Shown piece after piece: positions 59,571-64,000 of a DNA stretch of 64,000 nt (positions are counted from its first letter, which is position 1; every line of letters starts with the position of its first letter). This stretch comes from G965230065 sp965230065 (lineage in GTDB: Bacteria; Bacteroidota; Bacteroidia; Cytophagales; Cyclobacteriaceae): the NCBI GenBank assembly GCA_965230065.1, contig OZ245942.1:5084001-5148000 (forward strand), given 5' to 3'. The translations under genes and the position numbers were made by a program. Under the pieces are notes generated by a model. It was not told the origin of the DNA and ran no database searches. It was given only the letters and a program-made list of their open reading frames with translations.

Positions 59571-62074
59571 GGTTTCCAGAATTTCATAACATGCTCAAAT
59601 TCGGGTTTTTCTAAATATACATTAAAATGAGGGTCATTTTGAAAATAGGCCGGTGTATATAAACAGCCTGCGGCCACTGCCTTCAGTAAATGGTTTAATA
59701 CTAATTTACCATCACTTTGGGCAGCATAAAAACGGGCAAGTAAATAATCAACCTCACCGTACTGATAATCAGACCGCATGGAGACCAGCTTATTCAGTTG
59801 GGCATTGGCTAACTGAAAGTTTTCTTCTTGCTGATAAGCAATTGCTAAATAGGCATAATTCTCTAAAACTTCCGGGTTTTGTTGTATTAAACTTTCAAAA
59901 TAGGGAATCGCCTTGGCATAATCTTTTTTGTAATACAAGGCCAGGGCTGTATTATTTATGTAGTCTTGTGTGCTGTCAGTCGCGATAACCTGATCAAAAT
60001 ACAAATTGGCAAGCTTCTGATTTCCCTGAAGCAAATATTCCATACCTGTGAGCAGGACTATCGATTGATAATTTTCCGGGGCCAGCATAAGTTTGCTTCT
60101 TTCTAACAAGTTATTTACTGCCTTTTTAGAACGGATAGTGGCAGCAATAAGTGGCCTTATAAAATAATCCTGAGTTGCTGATTTGTAGTTAGGTTCTAAA
60201 TAATGAAATACAGAATCGAATTCCTGCAATGCTAGTTCTGATAGAGCTTTCATGTATAATCGATCCTGGCAATCATAACAGTTTTCAAAATCTATTCCGC
60301 TCATGTCCACCGCACTGTAAATAGAATCGATGGCTTCCGGGCTGTTGATATACTGCATGGCAACTACCAACATGGATGCATTGCTGGTGAGGTCAAAAGG
60401 GGCCAGGTTATATTCGTATTGTGTACGTTGGAAAATTTCTTTATTATCTCCTTTTAGCAAAGCTTCATATAATTTGAGTAAATTTTGTTGCCTTTTATTC
60501 ATACCTAAGCGGATGGGTATCTGACGGAGTAAGGAATCCGCTTTTTTGTATGCTCCCTGATTGTAATAATAAGCAACCCTCAACACTTTGGGCTCAAAAA
60601 AATTAGGGTCAGATTGGATAGATTTTTCCAGAAGGTCCAGGTACGAATCATGGTAAGGGTTGGTGGTTTTTGCCGTTATCAGGTATTGGTAAGCTTCAAA
60701 CTTTGGCGGTGTTTCCTGAAGGTTTAACCCATCATTTTCATCTGTAATTAAATAACCTAAAATTCGCTGTTTTAAATCCTCAATACAATCCAGGGGAGTA
60801 TCAGGGTCACAAGAGACAGGCTTGAGTGAAATTAAGGTCTTGTCCAGTTTCCCATCGGTTACGGAGCATTGAAAAATCAACTCACCTTTGTTGAGGTAGT
60901 AGTTGCCGCTGATAATACGGGAAGGCTTAAAGTAGTCCTGGAGCACGTCTTGTTTGGCGGTATTACTCAGCGATGCTTTTAAAATTTTGGTATACTCATC
61001 AACCACATTTGGCGACACCACCTGGGCCAAACCTTTTTCAGTGATACCGTGAATAATCCAGTCTGCAGCCATTTTACCCACAATATCATATTGGGAATTT
61101 CCGGTATTATTACCAAAATGCAGAACACCAATTTTATCACTGCCTTTTAAATCCAGTTCACTAAGGCCAGGTTTAAAGAAATTATTTTTGACAATAAAAA
61201 TAACCACGAGCGTAACCAAAATACTGATGGCAAGCATGGCTCCAAAGTAATACTGCTGAAATGGGGTTTTCCTTCCTGCTTTAAGTTCTGAACGTGAAGG
61301 GATTTTAATACCCTCATTGGTTACTGCAAAAACTTCAAGAGGATGCTCAATATTTTTCAGGGCAAAATATCCCAGCGATCGGGTAGCAATTTGATGAATA
61401 TTTATAAGCTCATCATTTATTTTACCAGATATAAGAATGGCACCGGCTACGCCCATACTTTCAATTCGGGAAGCGATATTCACCCCATCACCGTAAACTT
61501 CAGTTTGGTTATAAACAATATCGCCCATGTGTACCCCAATTCTAATAGGTACTATGGGTTCCCCTTCCTGTAAAAGCCGTTGAATTTCAATGGCGCAATT
61601 CACCGCTTCAATGGCACTGGTGAATACGCTCAAAGCGCCATCTCCGTAATATTGTACAATTTCACCATGATGTAACGCGTGTTGTGTCTCGAATACTTCC
61701 CGATGTCGTGACCTGGCTTTCATGGCAACTTCTTCATCCCCCTGCATCAATGCAGTATACCCGACAATATCGGTAAACATGATTGCTGCCAGTTTTCGCG
61801 CTTTCTTATCTTTAATTGCGCTTTTCGGGACAATCTTAGGCCCTTTATTCTGAACAGGCTTTATCTGAAATTTCCAAATATAAAAGATATAGAGGGGGAA
61901 GCCGATGAGTAAAATGATGAGAACAAAAGTGACCGTTTTTTCAGGTAAGCCCAGCGGAGCCCATAATACAGCTACGACCTGTATCAACAACCAACTAAAA
62001 ACTGTGTAAATGGAAAGCTTCTTAAATACTTCCTTATCCTGACATTCTTTAAGAAAAGCATTAAACTTCATCAA
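59567..62074 (-). CDS. Membrane class III nucleotide cyclase with TPR-like repeats
   Basis: 835 residues. Two N-terminal membrane segments (about 21-40 and 46-67), a class III cyclase domain (about 92-215), a third membrane segment (about 273-296), a TolB-N-like region (VLHFGNNTGNSQ) and helical repeats to the end. Metal-binding Asp102 (FTDIVGY) and Asp145 (YYGDG) and transition-state Asn199/Arg203 (GVNIASRIES) are present. The base-selecting positions are Gln141 and Glu192, where adenylate cyclases have Lys and Asp. The product nucleotide is therefore uncertain. First gene of a two-gene operon with the caspase protein. Confidence 0.9.
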   Translation of the reverse strand: MMKFNAFLKECQDKEVFKKLSIYTVFSWLLIQVVAVLWAPLGLPEKTVTFVLIILLIGFPLYIFYIWKFQIKPVQNKGPKIVPKSAIKDKKARKLAAIMFTDIVGYTALMQGDEEVAMKARSRHREVFETQHALHHGEIVQYYGDGALSVFTSAIEAVNCAIEIQRLLQEGEPIVPIRIGVHMGDIVYNQTEVYGDGVNIASRIESMGVAGAILISGKINDELINIHQIATRSLGYFALKNIEHPLEVFAVTNEGIKIPSRSELKAGRKTPFQQYYFGAMLAISILVTLVVIFIVKNNFFKPGLSELDLKGSDKIGVLHFGNNTGNSQYDIVGKMAADWIIHGITEKGLAQVVSPNVVDEYTKILKASLSNTAKQDVLQDYFKPSRIISGNYYLNKGELIFQCSVTDGKLDKTLISLKPVSCDPDTPLDCIEDLKQRILGYLITDENDGLNLQETPPKFEAYQYLITAKTTNPYHDSYLDLLEKSIQSDPNFFEPKVLRVAYYYNQGAYKKADSLLRQIPIRLGMNKRQQNLLKLYEALLKGDNKEIFQRTQYEYNLAPFDLTSNASMLVVAMQYINSPEAIDSIYSAVDMSGIDFENCYDCQDRLYMKALSELALQEFDSVFHYLEPNYKSATQDYFIRPLIAATIRSKKAVNNLLERSKLMLAPENYQSIVLLTGMEYLLQGNQKLANLYFDQVIATDSTQDYINNTALALYYKKDYAKAIPYFESLIQQNPEVLENYAYLAIAYQQEENFQLANAQLNKLVSMRSDYQYGEVDYLLARFYAAQSDGKLVLNHLLKAVAAGCLYTPAYFQNDPHFNVYLEKPEFEHVMKFWKP

Positions 62075-62158
62075 TGATACAAGGACTCTATTCCTATAAT
62101 TAGTTTTAGTTGTATAATTTCACTAATATAGGAAAATTATCATCTTAAACGCATTGTT

Positions 62159-62296
62159 ATGTCTGAAGAATCTAAAAAAAGCAAATCGACCGAATCTGAA
62201 AAGGGCAAGGCGCAACCCAAGCCGGGCATGAATATCAAACCAAAAACCGGAGCTAAGGCTAAGCCTGGGTTATCCATCAAGCCGAAAAAGAAATAG
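62159..62296 (+). CDS. Small basic repeat protein (45 residues)
   Basis: ATG at 62159, stop TAG at 62296. The product is rich in Lys and Pro and has two copies of a KPG-(M/L)-(N/S)-IKPK unit, the second at the C-terminus. It starts 84 bases from the cyclase start, on the opposite strand. Composition suggests a nucleic-acid- or ribosome-binding small protein. I recognise no family; the repeat and clean frame support translation, but it could be spurious. Confidence 0.5.
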   Translation: MSEESKKSKSTESEKGKAQPKPGMNIKPKTGAKAKPGLSIKPKKK

Positions 62297-62328
62297 ATTG
62301 CTATCCTTAGAAAGCTTGTTTTTTTAGA

Positions 62329-62586
62329 TTAATCTTCCAGTGGAGCCCGGTAGGCTTCATTTTGATTTTCCTTTTTCAGGTTTTCTGCTAATTGCTTTTG
62401 CCCTTCGCATTGGTAGCAGAAAGCCTGTATGAATTTTTTCAACTCCTCGGTTTCATCAACATCCAGGTTGTCCAGTTTGGATGCCTGCTTTACCTGGTTG
62501 GGTGGGCAGCTTATCGTATTGTCCAATTTGCGAAAACCATATTCATTATTAACTTGCCGGCGCCTAACTTTAACAAATTTATTCAT
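62329..62586 (-). CDS. Small uncharacterised protein overlapping the sulfatase start
   Basis: An 85-residue frame starting MNKFVKVRRRQ, with a charged C-terminal helix (EETEELKKFIQAF-like) and three Cys (ISCPPN, CYQC). Composition is protein-like. Its ATG shares the CATG at 62584-62587 with the start of the divergent sulfatase gene, leaving no separate promoter space. An upstream in-frame ATG at 62610 would overlap the sulfatase further. Reality is uncertain; no family recognised. Confidence 0.4.
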   Translation of the reverse strand: MNKFVKVRRRQVNNEYGFRKLDNTISCPPNQVKQASKLDNLDVDETEELKKFIQAFCYQCEGQKQLAENLKKENQNEAYRAPLED

Positions 62587-64000
62587 GCGCATCTTCTCAA
62601 AGTTGTTCATCTTTTTTAATCTGTTCTGTATTGTTATTTCCTGTCAAACCAGGGTTGAGGAAAGTCTGGAAGACAATAAACAATACAATGTGCTTTTCAT
62701 TGCCATCGATGACCTCAGACCGCAACTCAATTGTTATGGGCAGTCTCAAATAATATCTCCCAATATTGACCGCCTGGCATCGCAAAGCCTGCTGTGCAAC
62801 CGGGCGTATGTGCAGCAGGCTGTATGTGCCCCTTCACGCAATGGGGTGATGACCGGACTCAGGCCCGATGCCATTGGTATTTACGACCTGGCTACCTTTT
62901 TCAGGGATTCTGTACAGGAGGTCATCACCATGTCGCAGCACTTCAAAAACAATGGGTACCAGGCAGAAAGTATGGGCAAAATATACCACCGTGGGCATGG
63001 CAACCATGATGATACGCTGTCTTGGAGTACAGCGTCCTGGTTTCCTTCATCCGGCACATTGGAAACTCCTCCCATTACAAGGGGCGATACTGTAGGTTTG
63101 GAAGGAAGTTATCCAACCATTGATGGAAAAAGAATCCCTTATTATGCTACAAATGTGCCGGAAGAAAACCTGGCTGATAACCGCACACTTGACCATGCGA
63201 TGAATAGGTTAGAAGCACTCAAAGATACTGCTTTTTTCATGGCGGTTGGTTTTGTAAAACCCCACCTGCCTTTTGTTGCCCCCCAACGATACTGGGATAT
63301 GTACGACCCTGAAACTATTGAAATTCCTGAAAGAACATCTCCACAAGGTAGTCCGGTATTTGCTTTGGCTAATTTTGGTGAGCTGCGCAAATACCATGAT
63401 ATTCCTGAAGAAGGTTACCTTTCTGACAAAAAATCCCGGGAAATGATCCACGGTTATTATGCAACGGTCACCTATATTGATGATCTGGTGGGGCAACTCA
63501 TGAATAAGCTGGAGGAACTCAATCTTGCAGAAAATACCATTGTAGTACTTTGGGGTGATCATGGATGGAAGCTGGGCGAATATGGAAGTTGGTGCAAGCA
63601 CAGTAATTATGAGTACGATGCTCGCATTCCCTTGTTGCTGAAAGTACCGGGCCAAACCGCGGGCAGAAAAACCGATGCCTTGGTAGAATCAGTAGATATT
63701 TACCCAACCTTATGTGAACTGGCCGGTCTGGAAAAACCCGGGCATTTGCAAGGCAGGAGCATGCTGCCTTTGGTGGAAAGCCCTGATGCAACTATCAGAA
63801 ATGCAGCCTGGAGCCAATACCCACGGCGTAATGAGGGTGTTTCTCTGATGGGCTATGCCATGCGTACCAACAACTTTCGCTACGTCCGGTGGCAGGAAAA
63901 AAACAACCCAAATGATATAGTAGGAAGAGAATTGTATGACCATACGAATGACCCGGGTGAAACCATTAATCTGGCGGTTTTGCCGGAAAATGAGAAGTTA
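62585..64000 (+). CDS. Iduronate-2-sulfatase-like S1 sulfatase, lipoprotein (runs off the window)
   Basis: At least 472 residues, truncated by the window edge. The start at 62585 gives a lipoprotein signal (FFNLFCIVISC, Cys20). VLFIAIDDLRPQLNCYG supplies metal-binding acids; the formylglycine motif is CAPSR at residues 81-85. SMGKIYHRGHGNHDD, FVKPHLPFVAP and LWGDHGWKLGEYGSWCKHSNYE are characteristic of iduronate-2-sulfatase-like (S1_7-type) enzymes. The third sulfatase in 35 kb, consistent with degradation of sulfated glycans. The end of the gene lies outside. Confidence 0.92.
   Translation, partial: MRIFSKLFIFFNLFCIVISCQTRVEESLEDNKQYNVLFIAIDDLRPQLNCYGQSQIISPNIDRLASQSLLCNRAYVQQAVCAPSRNGVMTGLRPDAIGIYDLATFFRDSVQEVITMSQHFKNNGYQAESMGKIYHRGHGNHDDTLSWSTASWFPSSGTLETPPITRGDTVGLEGSYPTIDGKRIPYYATNVPEENLADNRTLDHAMNRLEALKDTAFFMAVGFVKPHLPFVAPQRYWDMYDPETIEIPERTSPQGSPVFALANFGELRKYHDIPEEGYLSDKKSREMIHGYYATVTYIDDLVGQLMNKLEELNLAENTIVVLWGDHGWKLGEYGSWCKHSNYEYDARIPLLLKVPGQTAGRKTDALVESVDIYPTLCELAGLEKPGHLQGRSMLPLVESPDATIRNAAWSQYPRRNEGVSLMGYAMRTNNFRYVRWQEKNNPNDIVGRELYDHTNDPGETINLAVLPENEKL

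Noticed and set aside
1..64000. tRNA, rRNA or riboswitch genes
   Set aside because: Gaps were read for cloverleaf-like, rRNA-like and known riboswitch patterns; none was convincing by eye, though a covariance-model search was not possible.

Overview
The window looks like a chromosomal segment of a marine-type Bacteroidota (Cytophagales-like) bacterium. The signs are many Sec-signal or lipoprotein-signal proteins, three S1-family sulfatases, a CE15 esterase, an AGE-type epimerase, SLC13 and AtoE transporters, DUF4136- and DUF4488-like envelope proteins, and hardly any recognisable Shine-Dalgarno sites. No rRNA, tRNA or CRISPR array was seen. Most of it is ordinary metabolism with small accessory patches.

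Layout. 1-5.2 kb: end of a lipocalin-like secreted protein, a hexapeptide acetyltransferase, a minus-strand run HMA protein > cysH > SDR epimerase > tsaB, a tuf start fragment, and a lipid A-type acyltransferase. 5.5-8.1 kb: CE15 esterase, membrane protein, ppa. 8.1-13.3 kb: a minus-strand sugar-catabolic run headed by a GntR/UTRA regulator (gntR > deoC > PfkB kinase > Gfo/Idh/MocA oxidoreductase > TIM-barrel isomerase), with a perfect palindrome upstream of gntR. 13.6-20.9 kb: small stress/envelope proteins, a lipid kinase, a frameshifted outer-membrane-type gene, an alkaline-phosphatase-fold enzyme, a PHP lipoprotein, a slipin. 21-25.3 kb: an effector-like patch with a C39-type cysteine peptidase, a metallopeptidase lipoprotein interrupted by an in-frame amber codon, and a PAAR-like DUF4150 protein next to an FAD monooxygenase. 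25.5-34.6 kb: AGE epimerase, M49 peptidase, ferredoxin, arylsulfatase, SLC13 transporter with tartrate/malate-type dehydrogenase, DUF4136 lipoprotein.

34.6-44.4 kb is a defence island: a large type III-like restriction enzyme, a beta-group adenine methyltransferase whose central recognition region is strikingly AT-rich, and a RelE-like/UvrD-like fusion helicase. Every gap in it carries a palindromic or tandem repeat. 44.4-57.4 kb holds secreted propeller proteins, an S1 sulfatase with a HEAT-like tail, a group II intron inserted exactly at the 3' end of a remnant of another group II intron, an AT-rich AtoE transporter, and an 802-residue lipoprotein with an internal duplication.

The strongest candidate for an undescribed system is at 57.4-62.1 kb. 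A membrane class III nucleotide cyclase with TPR-like repeats (base-selecting residues Gln/Glu instead of Lys/Asp) overlaps by four bases the start of a caspase / alpha-beta-hydrolase / TPR protein. The hydrolase has lost its nucleophile serine while the caspase dyad is intact. The window ends inside an iduronate-2-sulfatase-like gene.
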